Shown here: piece after piece, positions 1 through 11,164 of the stretch | Layout: each line of letters begins with the position of its first letter | How positions within the stretch are numbered: the first letter of the stretch is position 1 | Source: Protopterus annectens | Taxonomy: Eukaryota > Chordata > Ceratodontiformes > Protopteridae | NCBI RefSeq assembly: GCF_019279795.1 | Contig: NC_056745.1 | Location: forward strand, 511,095,823-511,159,822 | Length of the DNA: 64,000 bases | Direction of reading: 5' to 3' | Made by a program: the position numbers and the translations under genes | The notes under the pieces: model-generated | Databases searched by the model: none | What the model was told of the DNA's origin: nothing | What the model saw: only the letters and a program-made list of their open reading frames with translations

Positions 1-1182
1 AGTTTGCACTGAATCTATCTGCCAGGATGTTGGCAATATCAGTAGGTTCAGTATATTTTGTGTTATTTTGCACTAGCTCAGAGCACATCTGCGAGTTGCC
101 ACTTAGATTCTTGACATAGCTAAAAAAGGCTTTGTGGTTATCTTTCGAATCCTTGCCTATTTTTCTTTTGAAATTAGCCTTGGATGATTTTATGAGGGAC
201 CTTAGTTTCTTATTGATGCTGATCAGGGATGTCTTTCCTTCTTAGGATTTGCTTTTTTTCTGAACTAGTTTCCTCCTTTTGTTGTATAACCTTGTTTATG
301 GCAGGGGTCCACCAGACTGGTTTCCTTCTCTTAGAGGAGTGAGTCTTGGTTTTGCTAGGGATGGCACGATCCATGCATCCTTGTAGGTGCTCAGAGTGCA
401 ACTGTAAAGGATTCTGCATCTTGGGCAGTGTTATCCTTTAGCATGGAGGCTGTGAAACTTACCACCTCTGCCTTAAGTAATGTGAAGTTTGCTTTAGAAA
501 AGTTTTTCACTGTGGTTTCCTTGGTTGGGAGTGGTGGTGGGGTGTGGACATCCAGAGTGATTAGTTTATGGTCTAATCTAACCAGTGACAGGTTGACCAC
601 CGGTGCGGAACACTTGTCGCCCATGTTGGTGATGACCAGGTCCAATATGTTGTGGCCACTGGTAGGGGAGTTTACCAGCTGATCCAGGGCATTTCAGTTG
701 ATAAATTCCAGGAAGTGCTGAGCCTGGGAGTTTGTACTCAAGTAGTTTTCCCAGTTAATGGTAGGGTAATTGAAATTGCCCAATATCAGGGTGTTCAGTA
801 GGACCCTCATGTTTTCCAGTGTCTCCAGAAAGGCGCAGTGATGGTCCTGGGTCATGGAGGGTGATCTGTAGCAGGCCACAATTTGCACTGTAGATTTGCC
901 TGATGTTAGTTGCACATGGATGATCTCAGAGGTATCATGCTGCGCCACTAACCTGGAGGTGTGGGTATCCTTGATGAAAATGGATACACCCCCTCCTTTT
1001 GTGTTTCGGTTTGTGTTCTGTGGCCGAAATGTGTGGTATGAGTTGTAGCCCAGTAGTGCTGGAGTGCTCTCTGGAGCCTTGAGCCAGGTTTCAGTTACTG
1101 CACAGATGTCGACATTCTCCATACTTAGGAGTGCTTCAAGTGCATGCATTTTGAGATTTAAACTCCTGGCGTTGAGTAGCAT
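1..1182 (-). pseudogene. CR1 ORF2 fragment: AP-endonuclease domain and linker
   Basis: The 162-residue frame at 694-1182 starts MLLNARSLNLKMHALE and contains DICAVTETWL and ILGNFNYPTINWE. These are the metal- and DNA-binding blocks of the exonuclease-endonuclease-phosphatase fold that CR1 elements use to nick target DNA. The domain continues in another frame at 391-645 (LVRLDHKLITL, the terminal SDHxx-type motif), and the linker PVWWTPAINK lies at 210-419 in a further frame. The frame changes show a dead copy. The reverse transcriptase is missing because the window ends. CR1 assignment rests on the match to the second copy, which has the family's ORF1 and 3' repeat. Confidence 0.85.
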
Positions 1183-1318
1183 AACCCTCGTTTTTTTTAC
1201 TTGTGCTGTTTACGGAGGTGGGTTTGAATTTTGAGCCTTGCCTAAAAAAGGCACTATGGGGGCAGCAAGAGCCTTGGCCAGTATTTGAAAGCTAAGGGGT
1301 GACAGGTGCAAGCCGTCT
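1..1318 (-). mobile_element. CR1-like non-LTR retrotransposon fragment (copy A)
   Basis: This is the reverse-strand relative of the CR1 copy at 19620-23500. The window edge falls in its ORF2, at the point matching about 21797 of the other copy. Its high-coordinate end matches the end of the ORF1 esterase region, around the DGLHLS block near 20500 in the other copy. Homology stops near 1318, so the element is 5' truncated. It contains the last part of ORF1, the endonuclease domain and the linker toward reverse transcriptase, which lies outside the window. Confidence 0.85.
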
Positions 1319-1833
1319 TTCCTTTATATTTATCTGTGTATCTTCTAAGTTTTTTCCACCTGTGCTGACATTTTTAGTTTATTTGCAATAGTGCATGATA
1401 GATCCTGGTCTGTTCTAGTACTGCATATTGCTTTTATTACATCTACCTTTCTTAGTATTTTTGTTGATCTATTCCTTCTTCTACAGTCTTCTAACAGTGA
1501 CACTTCTTGTCTTAATTGCTTTATAGTTTTCTCTATTCAATACTTCCATGACAGTATTCAGTTTCTCCCTTTCCTTTCTCTCACTACCCCATGATCTTGT
1601 GGTAGAACTTTATCAGTTATTAATTTAGCAGCACAGTAACATATCCTGTTTACTTCTGTTATATCACATGGATCTCTATGGACAGTCCTAATTATTGCAT
1701 TAATTTGTTTTATCAGACTTCTGACTTTTTGGGTTTTATTAACCTTCTGCAGTCTATTTCTCTCACTGATCTTAATATATTTATCCATGTCTATTAAATC
1801 AAACAACTTTTTTCTTAGCTCATTTTCTTCCAA

Positions 1834-2078
1834 ACTGAGGGCACATTCCTTGTTTTTCATTTCCTGCGGGCATTCTACAGAAAGTTCTATAGCATCTTCC
1901 TGTGGCACCTTCTCTTCAATTTCATCCTGTGCCATCTGTTGCTCTGTCATATGGGACTGAGGGCACATTCCTTGTTTTCCACTTCCTGCATGCATTCTAT
2001 AGAAAGTTCTATAGCATCTTCCTATGGCACCTTCTCTTCAATTTCATCCCGTGCCATCTGTTGCTCTGTCATATGGGA
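1834..2078. repeat. Two-copy tandem repeat, period 122 bp
   Basis: The unit at 1834-1955 (starting actgagggcacattcc) is repeated at 1956-2078 with only a few substitutions. Both copies end in gctctgtcatatggga. The first unit lies in the open frame at 1558-1995, so it is a coding-region duplication in the unclassified retroelement ORF. Confidence 0.9.
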
Positions 2079-2303
2079 ACCCACTGATCTATCACTCCTC
2101 AGCATTGACTGCATCACAGTTTCCTGTTCCTTTCCTTGCTGTATAGCTTCAAGTTAACGTTTATACTGGTTTCCTGTGGAAGGCTCCAAAATATCTTGAT
2201 ATAGCACCTGACCAATTGCTTCCTGTTCCACTGTTTCCCCTTAATTTGTATATCCGTTGCTCTATCCTGTTGTGGTGCTTTCTGCTTTTGATTTTCTACG
2301 CTG

Positions 2304-2786
2304 AATCCTTCACTTTGCAGGTACTTCATAACCTGTTTCTACTTCTTTAACTTCTCCATACTAATCTCCTTTTCCACTTTTCCTCTTTGTCTTCTTATTT
2401 TTTGTATTGTAAAGTTTTCCATATCCAGATTCCTTTGCCTGTATTTCTCTTCAAATATCTTTGGTGCTGCTCTTTTCATATTGGTTAGTTTTGCTTTTTT
2501 CCTTTGCATAAATATTACACCATATTAAATCTTTTCTTTCCCATGTCCATATTTCTTCTAAAGATGTCTCCTGATCTTCCTGTTTCTCCTTACTTTGGTG
2601 ACTCACTGCATCATGCTGTGATGTAACCTGAGTTAGACCTTCTACACCAAATCCTTCACTTTGCAGGCATTCCATAACTTCAACCTCTATTTTTTTAACT
2701 TCTACTTTACTAATCTTCTTTTCTACGCTCCATCTTTGTGATATTTTTTTATTGTGAAATTTTCCATATCCAGATGCCTTTGCCTG
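2304..2786. repeat. Diverged direct repeat, period about 345 bp
   Basis: The segment starting aatccttcactttgcagg at 2304 recurs at 2650. The segment starting ccatatccaga at 2419 recurs at 2764. Both are offset by 345-346 bp. Each copy encodes a MxxLQSEGF peptide on the minus strand. The copies are clearly older than the 122-bp tandem pair nearby. Confidence 0.75.
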
Positions 2787-2795
2787 TAATTCTCC

Positions 2796-2862
2796 TTATG
2801 GTAAGTGTACACAACTGTACTATGTTCTTCGTATTTCACTGTTGCAGTCATCACATTTGGGT
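2796..2862 (-). repeat. D1 internal complementary region, truncated
   Basis: 2796-2821 resembles the complement of the right-repeat tip seen in D6 (ttatggta followed by acaactgtact). 2822-2862 is the complement of the D1 left tip at 7875-7915. In complete copies this region continues into the right terminal repeat. Here it joins unrelated repeat DNA. Confidence 0.85.
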
Positions 2863-2958
2863 AGATTCCCAAAGCTAAGGATGGGAGGAGGCAATTAGAC
2901 AGCATTAGGACCGGCTATAAGGCCCTGCAAGACTGCAGTGGCAAAGCCAGCTCTGGAT

Positions 2959-4515
2959 TTAGAAAAAAATTGGCAAGTGGTAATGCTTGGTGAAGGTATG
3001 TACAGAACTCCAGGTAGCAGCTTCTAGGATGTCCCTGGTAGGGACACCTCTGAGAAAGGCTGTAGAGGTAGATGCAGCCCTGGTTGAATGTGGTCTTATC
3101 CCCTGTGAAGTAGGTTTTCCATGGTGCTTATAGCAGAAATGAATGCAATGGCCTATCCACTTATAAATAGTTTGCTTTGAAATTACCTTCCCCTCTGCCT
3201 CTGCAGCAAATACAACCAGCAGCTGTTCAGATTTCCTGAGAGGCTTAGTCCTGTCCAAGTAAAATCCAAGTTGTCTGTGCACATCCAAGGATTGCAGTAT
3301 TCATTCCCCTTTGTTCTGTGGATTAGAAAGGAAGGCTGGCAAATGAATGGACTGAGTAAGTGCCACACTGGATACCACCTTGAGCATAAATGAGGGATTG
3401 GTCCTGAGGGACACCCTGTCCGCATGAAAGATGATGAAAGGCTCCACTGCCATGAGGGCCTGTAATTCAGACACCCTTCTTGCTGAAGTGATGGCTAGAA
3501 GGAAGGCTGTTTTCCAAGAAAGGAATTTCAACTCTGCATTTGCAGCTGGCTCAAAGGGAGGTAGAGTGAGCTTTTCCAATACAAAGTTAAGGTCCCAGGC
3601 TGGAGTAGGGGCTCTCCTGGATGGTCTTAAATTTTTGGCCCTTCTGAAGAATTGCTTCAGCAGTGGATGAGAGAAGAGAGGTGGCTCGGTATTATAATGT
3701 GCTGAAATGGCTGAGGCATGAATTTTGATGGAAGAAAAGGAAAGGCCCTTGTGAAGCATCTTAGTTAAGTATTGAAGAATATGAGGTACATTGGGCACTG
3801 CTGTGCCCATCCCCTGAGTTTGGCTCCAGGAACAGAATCTTTTCCATTTTTCAGCATAGGATTTTCTAGTACTAGGCCTCCTTGCCTCCAGAATGACATC
3901 CATCACTTGCTTACTGAGGGATGGTAACGGAGAGATGAGGTAATTAGCCAGGCTGCAAGGTTCAGGATTTGAAACTGAGGGTGCAGAATCTGGCCCTCCT
4001 GCTGGGACAGCAGGGCAGGGGTCTGAGGCAGGTGCCATGATGCCAGCAGTGACACATTGCACAAGAGGGGGTACCAGTGTTGGCATGGCCAGTCTGGTGC
4101 AATCAGTATTGTCCTTGGTTTGTCCTGTTTGATCTTTAGTAGCACTTTGGAGTGGCAGAGGGGGAAAGGTATAAACTGATGGGTTTTTCCAGGTGAAGGA
4201 CAGGGCATCCACTTTCCAAGCTTGTTTGTGGGGAGTCCTTGTGCAGAATTTGTGCAATTGGTAGTTCTGAGGGGAGGCAAACAGGTCTATCTCTGGGCTC
4301 CCCCATTTGTTTCTCAACATGTTGAATATCTTTGGTTCCAGTTTCCACTCGTGTGGGTCCATGAGATTTCTGCTTAGGTCGTCTGCCAGTGTATTTAGCT
4401 TTCCTGGCAGGAATTGAGCCTGTAGGTTCACTTGGTAGCTCAAGGCTGTGTTCCACAGAGCCATGGCTAGTCTGCAGAGAGGATATGAGTGGGATCCCCC
4501 CTGCTTATGTACCAC
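2959..4515 (-). pseudogene. D1 tyrosine recombinase with RNase H tail fused in frame
   Basis: The product would integrate the DIRS circle by site-specific strand exchange. The first part (about 4515-4150) reads the RNase H end of the RT frame, with LADDLSRN. The reading then passes into the recombinase frame: ILEARRPSTRKSY core-binding start, SARRVSELQAL (first catalytic Arg), GIRPHSTRA (HxxR), and ATWSSVHTFTKHY (Trp and nucleophilic Tyr). An in-frame TGA at 3301-3303, where relatives have an Arg codon after NKGE, breaks the chain. Coding resumes in the same frame and ends at 2959. The catalytic residues are retained but the gene is dead. Confidence 0.88.
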
Positions 4516-5835
4516 ATAACAGTGGTGTTGTCCGTCTTTACCAATAATTGTCCTTGAAGGCCGTCAGAGCATTCTGTACAGCTAACATTTATTTTTGATT
4601 GATATGCAGCTGCATTTGACTTGGGTTCCAATGGCCCTGAATGCACTGCCCTGCCAAGTGAGCCCCCCATGCATAGTCTGATGCATCTGTTGTTAGGGTT
4701 TGGGCGGCAGGGGGTAGAGTGAATGGCAGTCCCTTGTTCTGGTGGCAGGCCTTTGCCCACCAAAGGAACTCTATCTTTAGACAAGGTATGATAGGAATCA
4801 TTGATTCTAGATCCTGAGAATGTTGACACCAAAGGCTTTTTAGATACCATTGTAATTTCCTCATATGCAGTCTTACATATGGAATTATTAGAATGCATGA
4901 ACCCCAGGGCTTGCAGTATTTTCCTTGCAGATAAGCTGGGTCTTTGTGGCCAGTAGTTTGAAGTAGACTGTCAAATGAACTTGTTTCTCTGGCGTGAAGT
5001 AGGCCATCTGTGAAGTTGGATTAAAGCTTGTTCCCAGGAATACAATTTGTTGGCAGGGTACAAGATGTGATTTCTTTTCGTTTATGGTGTATCCCAGAGA
5101 AGTTCCCAATTTCTTTACAAATGCCAGATGATTTAATAGTATGTCCTGGCTTCCTGCCTGAATTAGACAATCGTCCAGGTATGGGTATATTTGAATATTT
5201 CTTTGCCTGCAAAATGCAATGACTGGAGCTAGGCACTTTGTGAATACCCTGGGCGCAGTAAATAAGCCAAAGGGCAGTGCAGAGAACTGATAGTGCATGT
5301 AGCCTGCTCTGAAGCGTAGGTATCTTCTGCAAGATACCCTTATTGGGATGTGCTGGTAGGCTTCCTTTAAATCCAGTGTTGCCAACCAGGCATTTTTGCC
5401 TAGCATGGGATGCAGCTGATGAAGAGTTAGCATCTTGAATTTTGGGTTTACCAAAATGTGTTTAGGATAGACAGGTCCCAGATAGGACGCCAGGAATGGT
5501 CTTTTCTGGGTACCAGGAAAAGTCTTGAGTAGAAACCTTGCCCCCATTCTTCTTCTGGGAGAGGTTGAATAGCCCTGATGCTTAGAAGAGAGAAAACTTG
5601 CTTTTGAGCCTCTGCCCACTGATTTGGGGGTAGGTCTGGCAAACTGTTTGGGGTTGGTAAGGAGTGGAAGTGGAATCAGTATCCTTGGGAAACTATATTT
5701 AAAACCCATTTGTCTTGAGTAATGAGTTCCCAGTTTTTTGCATGCAGGGCAAACTTTCCCCCTAAAGGAACAGTCAGTTGAGCAGTGCTTAGAAGGTTTA
5801 AAGTTAAGTCACTGTGACAGTTTACCATAGGGGAC
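4516..5835 (-). pseudogene. D1 reverse transcriptase-RNase H
   Basis: The 273-residue frame at 4888-5709 holds the RT core: LDLKEAY with the first catalytic Asp, ALPFGLFTAPRVFTK, and YPYLDDCLIQA with the paired Asp residues. The upstream conserved block (PLGGKFAL, then ITQDKWVLN) lies in another frame toward 5835. RNase H follows at 4589-4864 (TTDASDYAWGAHLAG). It stops at 4589, where the conserved Glu codon of NQKEML has become TAA. At least two frameshifts and this nonsense codon inactivate the gene. Confidence 0.88.
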
Positions 5836-5982
5836 TGTCTTACTACTCCCAGCTTCGGAAGTGGGAGCCCCTCACTGTTTAGTCCTGTGAGTACCTTGGG
5901 ACTGAAGCCTGGGTGTTCTGCTGGTTCTGGGTTTGGACTGAGAAGGCCTGGAAGAGGCAGGAAAGGACCATTTCTTAGAGGG

Positions 5983-6825
5983 CTAATGCCTACTAAACCT
6001 GGGAGGCTGTACTTGCAGGAAATCTTTAACAGTTTGCATAGATTTAGCTTTTTTCTCCATCTTTTTAAATACTATTTCTGCTTTGTTGCCAAACAAGTGG
6101 TCTTGGTTTAAGGGAGCATCCAGTAATTTAGCTTTAACATGATCTGGCAAAGATTGCTCCTTAAGCCAAGCATGCCTTCTAAGTACAGTCCCAGTGACAG
6201 CAGCGCTGCAGGATGCCTCTAATGAATCAAAACCACATTGCAAAGTATGTCTTCCAACTTGTTCAGCAAAATGCATTAAATCCTGTAATTCTTTATTTTC
6301 AGTACAGTCAGGAATCAACATCATTTTCTGTTTAAGCAATCCAAGAATATGCTGCTGATACTTCAACATATGAAACTGGTAGTTTAAGGCCCTAATGGCC
6401 AAAGTTGCAGAAGTGTATACCTTCTTACCCCATCTATCCAGGGCCCTGAAATCTCTGTCAGAGGGGGTAGGGTTTTTGGCAGTAGTAGCCTTAATGCCTT
6501 TGGGTCCCTGTGAAATGGTCTCAGGATCCGCAGTAGGATTCTTAAACAGGAACTTGTGAGAGTCAGGTACCCTGTAATACCAGTCTGGTTTTTTGGGAGC
6601 CAGAGGTAAAGTGTCAGGGGCCAGGCTAGATTCTGAGAAGGCATCATCTACAATGTCCAGTACAGGAGGGATAGCTAAAGGCCTGTGTTGAGGTAGGAGT
6701 AAGAATTCCCTAAGCCTCTTTTTAGAGTCAGAGTAATCCCGGCTTTCCCAGCAGAAATCCTCTGGAGAAGAAGCAAAGGGAATGGAGTCATCTGCATCAG
6801 AATCCTCACAGGTAGATAAGAGCAA
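5983..6825 (-). pseudogene. D1 gag-like protein, C-terminal part
   Basis: This 280-residue frame contains the block shared by all gag copies here: SKKRLREFLLLPQHRPLAIP, then VYTSATLAIRALNYQFHM, then RRHAWLKEQSLPDHVKAKLL, ending VQPPRFSRH. These alpha-helical, lysine-rich segments are typical of the DIRS first ORF, presumed structural or nucleic-acid binding. The N-terminal parts are in other frames upstream, so the gene is broken. The function is inferred from position only. Confidence 0.8.
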
Positions 6826-6984
6826 CTCCTGGTCATCAGAGAAAACAGAAATTTCAGAATCCTGATCAGAAGAATCAGAAGGAAAATCAGTCCTAGGTCT
6901 CAGAGGGAGAAGGGTGGCTTCCCCCGATTAGAGTAAGAAGGTCTTCAGCTATTCTTATCATTTGTTTTTTTACACATAGGGGCC

Positions 6985-7395
6985 TCACCATGCGGTCTGG
7001 GCGTCGGGTTTTCTAGGCATAGATCGAATTTTAGGCCTTGAAGAAGAAGAAGAAGATGGCGTCAGTTTAATATGCAAGTCAGTAGGCCTGAATACACCCT
7101 CAGAAGCCGGTGCCTGCACAGCGGCTCCGGACCCATCCAAGGTAGAGACATCCACAGGTTCCACAGTTGAAGAAGCATCCCGTGGCATACCGGATTCTGA
7201 ATGGATCTCAGTAGAGGCCTGCGAATCTGAAGTAGCGGGTATCAGGGGCTGCAAAAACGCCTCACTGAGTACCAGCGAACTGGCGACTATCTTAGGAGAA
7301 GCATAGTCAGCAGCCTTGGACCTATGCAGTCTGTCTCTGTCTTTATCTTTGTATTTTTTCAGAATGTCAGTAGTTCGGTGGCTTACTGAAGCCAT
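6985..7395 (-). pseudogene. D1 gag-like protein, middle part
   Basis: This 136-residue frame is rich in Ser, Pro and Thr. It starts with a basic DILKKYKDKDRDRLHRSK stretch that D7 also has (about 60020-59950). Low-complexity linkers of this type separate the Cys/His start from the helical C-terminal region in the relatives. It is out of frame with both neighbours. Confidence 0.7.
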
Positions 7396-7479
7396 TTCTG
7401 GATAACTGAACAGAGTACCAAAATATTTAGATGCGAAAATGAACAGACGACGAATAGTTCAAGGTTTGAAGAAGGCACA

Positions 7480-7597
7480 AAACTGACAGCGAGGTACGTT
7501 GTGGTCTGGGGCCTAAGCAAGGAATGCAGTACGAATGAAAATCTTTATGAGGTATTTGCTTTCCACAAGAAATACAATTGCTAACTTTTACTGACAT
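7480..7597 (-). pseudogene. D1 gag N-terminus with broken Cys/His motif
   Basis: The ATG at 7597 starts MSVKVSNCISCGKQIPHKDF, then HSYCIPCLG. This is the CxxC...HxxxCxxCLG start of the conserved metal-binding region (in relatives it continues GPDHxxxxCxxC). One extra C in the run after LG shifts the frame, so the last CxxC is read out of frame. The start is chosen by agreement with MSDKVNNC in D6 and D8. Confidence 0.75.
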
Positions 7598-7699
7598 AGG
7601 TTTAGAGCAAGAAAAAGGATCCCCAACGGGGTACTTAACTTAGTTGAAGACTTCAGATCTGAAACTCAAAAATGAAAATTTCAGGAGTCGGCCAACCGG

Positions 7700-7915
7700 C
7701 ACTTGCGAACTGCTTCTGCTTCGGGCACCGCACGGCAAGAAAGACTAATGTAATGGCATCGACTGCATGCTTTATACCCCCGACTACCTGACGTCATGGA
7801 AGATGAGACAGCAACCAATGCAGGACCCAAGACTTTGATAATCAGGCCGACTGAGGGCCACCTGCAAGCAGATAACCCAAATGTGATGACTGCAACAGTG
7901 AAACACGAAGAACAT
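7700..7915 (-). repeat. D1 left inverted terminal repeat
   Basis: The outer tip at 7875-7915 is complementary to 2822-2862. The inner part aligns with the left repeats of D6, D7 and D8, including the accaagactttg block and the promoter described separately. Confidence 0.85.
7771..7797 (-). promoter_or_regulatory. D1 promoter: TGACGTCA plus TATA box
   Basis: The cyclic-AMP response element palindrome TGACGTCA at 7790-7797 is followed downstream on the minus strand by GTATAAAG at 7771-7778. The same pair at the same spacing occurs in D6-D8. Gag starts about 175 bp further on. Confidence 0.65.
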
Positions 7916-8999
7916 CAAGGTTAGAACTTGTAATACTAGAGAAGGGAAATCTGTACCAGAAGGCAGATAGTAGGTGGGAAAAAAGAGAGTAGAGGGATAG
8001 AAAAGGAGGAGTTAGGAAACGGACAGATGGTGTTTAAAAGGAGCAGGAAGCTGAAAGTTAGGTGGTCAGGAAAGGAGGACTAGAAGTAGAAGAAAGGGGG
8101 TTCAGTAAAATACTCACAATAGTTCAACACAAAATAAATTCAAGCACAAAATCAGTGACTTCTAAGCTGCATTAGTAACCTACAGAGCAAGTAATAGCAC
8201 TCAATTCAGTAATAAATCCACAGACTTTTGCAGTTTATGGCTTAATAAAAGTTCAGTGATTTTTACCATCCTGAAATTGAACTTAAAAACCATACTGTTC
8301 AGTATAATATTCATTGACATTTACAGTTACAGGCTTGCTTAAGTTCAGTGATGGGCAACTAGTTAATCAGAAGCAGTATACACATTAAAGGTCTATGTTT
8401 GCAATTGAGATTGGCGTCACAGTTCAGTAACTGCCAGCCATCTGTGTAGAGCCCAGGCCACTTCAAGAAATTAAATACAAGCTAATAGGAGGAATTAATA
8501 CAGAGAAATACACAGTGCCGCAAGGAGGCGCGAGCTAAATAACGTGGATGTGGGAGTTTTGCAACAGTGTTCAAGCATTTATAGGTGCTTGACAGTATCC
8601 GCAAAAGTACTGATTAGTTTGCTAATAGTCTAGACAGGGGTCCTGTATGCCATACTCAGAATAACTTTATCCTCTTTTGAAGGTATTCAATTCAGCTGAA
8701 GCAACCTAAATCAAAAGAAAGTGAACTAGGGGAATCAGATAAAGCTGCTTGACTCAAATCTTGTGCGAGTGCATGAAGCACTACAAAAAAAAATGCAGGT
8801 TGGTTCTTAATTCTGGTGCACAGCACAATGCAGCCTGTCCCAAACTTTGTGAGGGGCTGGGTTAAGGCAGACTGAGAGGTAGTATAAAAGGTCTGAAAGA
8901 GAGACACTAGATGTTATCGTTTTAGTCAGGTGATGTAGGCAAACACAGGATCACAGTCCCAGATGCATTTAAACACCATTGAATCTGCAGCAATAAATT
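7916..8999. other. No gene seen; purine-rich then A-rich DNA
   Basis: 7920-8100 is purine-rich on the plus strand. 8100-8430 carries ttcagt words every 50-80 bp (8101, 8206, 8251, 8299, 8346, 8417) without a clear repeat unit. Open frames such as 8692-8907 minus show no family motif. This may be decayed D2 sequence. Confidence 0.5.
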
Positions 9000-9770
9000 A
9001 CATTGAAAACGAGACAATGAATCTGCAGCAAAATAAATTACATTGAAAACCAGATAACAGAAGCAACGCTAACTGAAATACATGTTGAAAAAGCCTCTGC
9101 AAGGATAACCAAGTCACCTAATATATGTAAAAAATGTGTACCCACTTTAGCCTGCAGTGAGCTATAACTGGAGCTAGACACTGAAAGTGGATAGTTCAGA
9201 GAACTGACAATGTGATCCAGACACACAAATTTCAGAAACATCTGAAGTCTAGATGAATTTGGATGTGTTAAGCAGCTTTTAAGTATAGTGTTACCAGGAA
9301 ACTTGAAAGAGGAAGAGGTAATGGGTCTTGAAGTGACATCACTTTAAAGTTTGGCACTATCCCAAACATGTTCAGGAAAGAAAGATCCAGAACTGGTCTC
9401 CAAGCATTTTATTTTGGCACTAGGAACATCCTTGAATAAGAACCCTTTCCCACCTGGGAATGAGGAACTGGTTCTATCACTCTTTGGGACATCATGTGAT
9501 GGAGAATAAGTGGAAGATGAGGACTGACCCCCTAGAAAGGAAAAATTTCCTCCCATTGCCATCTCTAACCATGATGAATGACTTTCAGAACCCATTTGTC
9601 TGAAACAATCTGTGCCAAAGAGAAAAATGAAGATTCCGACTTTCTGAAGAGAAATGAGGGCCAGGGTGGGAGATGGTCACAAGGTCTCTTGAACAGTCAG
9701 ACTTGGAGTGCCCTCGGTTTTTGGAGGTTTAAGACTTCTGCTTGGAACTCCTTTGCCATTTCTTCTTAAA
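9000..9770 (-). pseudogene. DIRS D2 (host of D3): decayed reverse transcriptase
   Basis: Minus-strand frames preserve the order of the DIRS RT in degraded form. AQIVSDKWVLKVIHHG near 9625-9580 matches the ITxDKWVL block. GGKGFLF at about 9470-9440 matches GQGFYSRLFLVP. A stretch at 9241-9038 (LKFVCLDHIVSSLNYPL) corresponds to the LRFxAGxxHYQFSALPFG region. Stops and frameshifts are many and YLDD is not intact. The rest of this copy is at 15586-17290. D3 separates the two. Confidence 0.65.
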
Positions 9771-9958
9771 TTAGAAGTTATGTACTCACCATAACGTTCC
9801 ATCTGAGTAGGTGTATTCATTTGTCTGCAACCTGTGGGTTATGGATCCGATATCGGATCCGAACCGGCATAGTTTTCCAGCTATGGATCCAAGCTCTCAG
9901 CTCCTCCCCTCACCCATAATGCCCTGCTCTACCCTCATGACCTCAGATCGAGTTTGCC
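9771..9958 (-). repeat. D3 right inverted terminal repeat
   Basis: Its tip (ttagaagttatgtactcacc) is specific to the right end. From caacctgtgggttatggatc onward it is the inverse of 15430-15560, including the ggatccgatatcggatcc palindromes, ending near gacctcagatc. Confidence 0.9.
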
Positions 9959-10032
9959 AAAGCAACAATACCCTCAAAAGGGTAACAAGTAATATGCAGG
10001 AAACTGAAAGGCCAGGGGATAGGAGGCGGGAT

Positions 10033-10131
10033 GGTTGCAGACAAATGAATACACCTACTCAGATGGAGCGTTATGGTGAGTACATAACTTCTAAATCTGA
10101 AGTAGGATATTCATTGTCTGCAACCTGTGGG
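10033..10131 (-). repeat. D3 internal complementary region
   Basis: 10033-10097 is the complement of the right-repeat tip (9771-9830). 10094-10131 is the complement of the left tip (15548-15585). The two halves meet at about 10095, reproducing a head-to-tail junction of the element ends. A G-rich tract at 10014-10034 borders it. Confidence 0.9.
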
Positions 10132-10225
10132 ACAGAGTCCCCAGCTACCTGAATCTTGGGCCATCATGGAAGGATATTCGAGCACCGGAGCCAAAGGATG
10201 CTCTACCCTAGATGCAAGATCCAAC

Positions 10226-11160
10226 TTATAGTGAGAAATAAATGTATGAGATGAAGCCCGTGGCTGCTGCACAAATATCATCTAGAGGAATCCTAGCCTT
10301 GAAGGCTGCCGAGGTAGATACTGACCGGGTTGAATGGGCATGAACACCCTCCGGTGCGGGCCTTCCTGACGCTTGATAAGCCAATAAAATGCATTGTGAA
10401 ATCCAGCGGGACAGAGAAACTTTAGAAATTGGCTTGCCCAAATTGAATTTTGCAAAGGAAATAAACAGCTGGTCGGATTGCCTATGACCAGCTGTCCTGT
10501 TGAATAAAATCTTAGTTGCCTGTGAACATCTAGTGAGTGTAGCCTATATTCACCTTTGTTTTCATACTTAGGAAGAAAACAGGGAGGTTAATGGATTGAT
10601 TGATGTTTGCTTCAGAAGCGATTTTAGGAAGGAAGGACGGGTTGGTCCTGAGGGAGACACGGTCCGGATAAAACCAAGTAAGGAGGTTTAGCTGATAAAG
10701 CTTGAAGTTCAGAAACTCTCTTGGCTGATGTAATGGCTACCAAAAGGCTGTCTTGTAAGACAAGAATTTGAGATCCACTGTAGCCGGGCTCGAAGGGGAG
10801 CGGTCAAGGCCTGTAGGACCAGAGAAAGGTCCCAAGGAGGAACTGCTTGCTTAATAGGGGCCTGAGAAGGAAAGTACCCTTAAGAAAGGTTTTGCACAAT
10901 TTGGCTGACATAAGAGGATTAGACTCTTGACCAATGTGATAGTGAGAAATAGCCGCCAGTTGAACTTTGACTGTGGAACTGCTGGCACCATCATTAAAGA
11001 GAGGTTAGAAAATCAAGCACTACAGGGAGAGGAACCGTGAAGGATCTAGGCCTTGCCGCTCCGCACACAGAGAAGCGTTTCCATTTGCTTGTAAACCTTT
11101 CTAGTGGATGGTTTATGAGCCGCCACTAAAATAGCCCTTACGGAGAAGAAATACCGAGTC
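10226..11160 (-). pseudogene. D3 tyrosine recombinase
   Basis: The C-terminal frame 10226-10441 contains SRWISQCILLAYQ, then HAHSTRSVSTSAAF (the HxxR motif), then ICAAATGFISYIYFSL. The usual ATWxxxHTFxxHY is therefore altered: Trp is lost and no Tyr stands in the right context. The N-terminal start (AHKPSTRKVYKQME) is at about 11110-11060 in another frame. The gene is frameshifted and very likely catalytically dead. Confidence 0.8.
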
Positions 11161-11164
11161 CTTA

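Larger units (their letters stand above)
1330..2795 (-). pseudogene. Unclassified retroelement ORF fragment with internal repeats
   Basis: A charged protein is read on the minus strand. The frame at 1558-1995 (145 aa) contains LIKQINAIIRTVHRD followed by DITEVNRICYCAAKLITD. Another frame at about 1330-1500 contains LLEDCRRRNRSTKILRK. This layout (an ITExNRxxYxxA helix, then a basic coiled stretch) resembles the region before reverse transcriptase in some non-LTR ORFs. That is a family impression, and no catalytic motif is present. Two further frames (2114-2329 and 2451-2675) each begin with a MxxLQSEGF block, so the upstream part is internally duplicated. The stretch abuts the CR1 end on one side and the broken tip of DIRS D1 on the other. 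Confidence 0.4.
2796..7915 (-). mobile_element. DIRS retrotransposon D1, right terminal repeat missing
   Basis: This is a tyrosine-recombinase retrotransposon read on the minus strand. Gag-like frames lie at 7597-5983, RT-RNase H at about 5830-4515 and recombinase at 4515-2959. The left terminal repeat ends at 7915. Its outer 41 bp (7875-7915) are inverted at 2822-2862 with one mismatch, in the internal complementary region. At 2796 the element stops inside that region, so the right terminal repeat is lost. All genes carry stops or frameshifts. It is a family separate from D6/D8, closest to D7. Confidence 0.93.

Noticed and set aside
8101-8423. Recurring ttcagt words as a tandem repeat or iteron array
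   Set aside because: Spacing is irregular and flanking bases are not conserved, so chance or decayed sequence is likelier.
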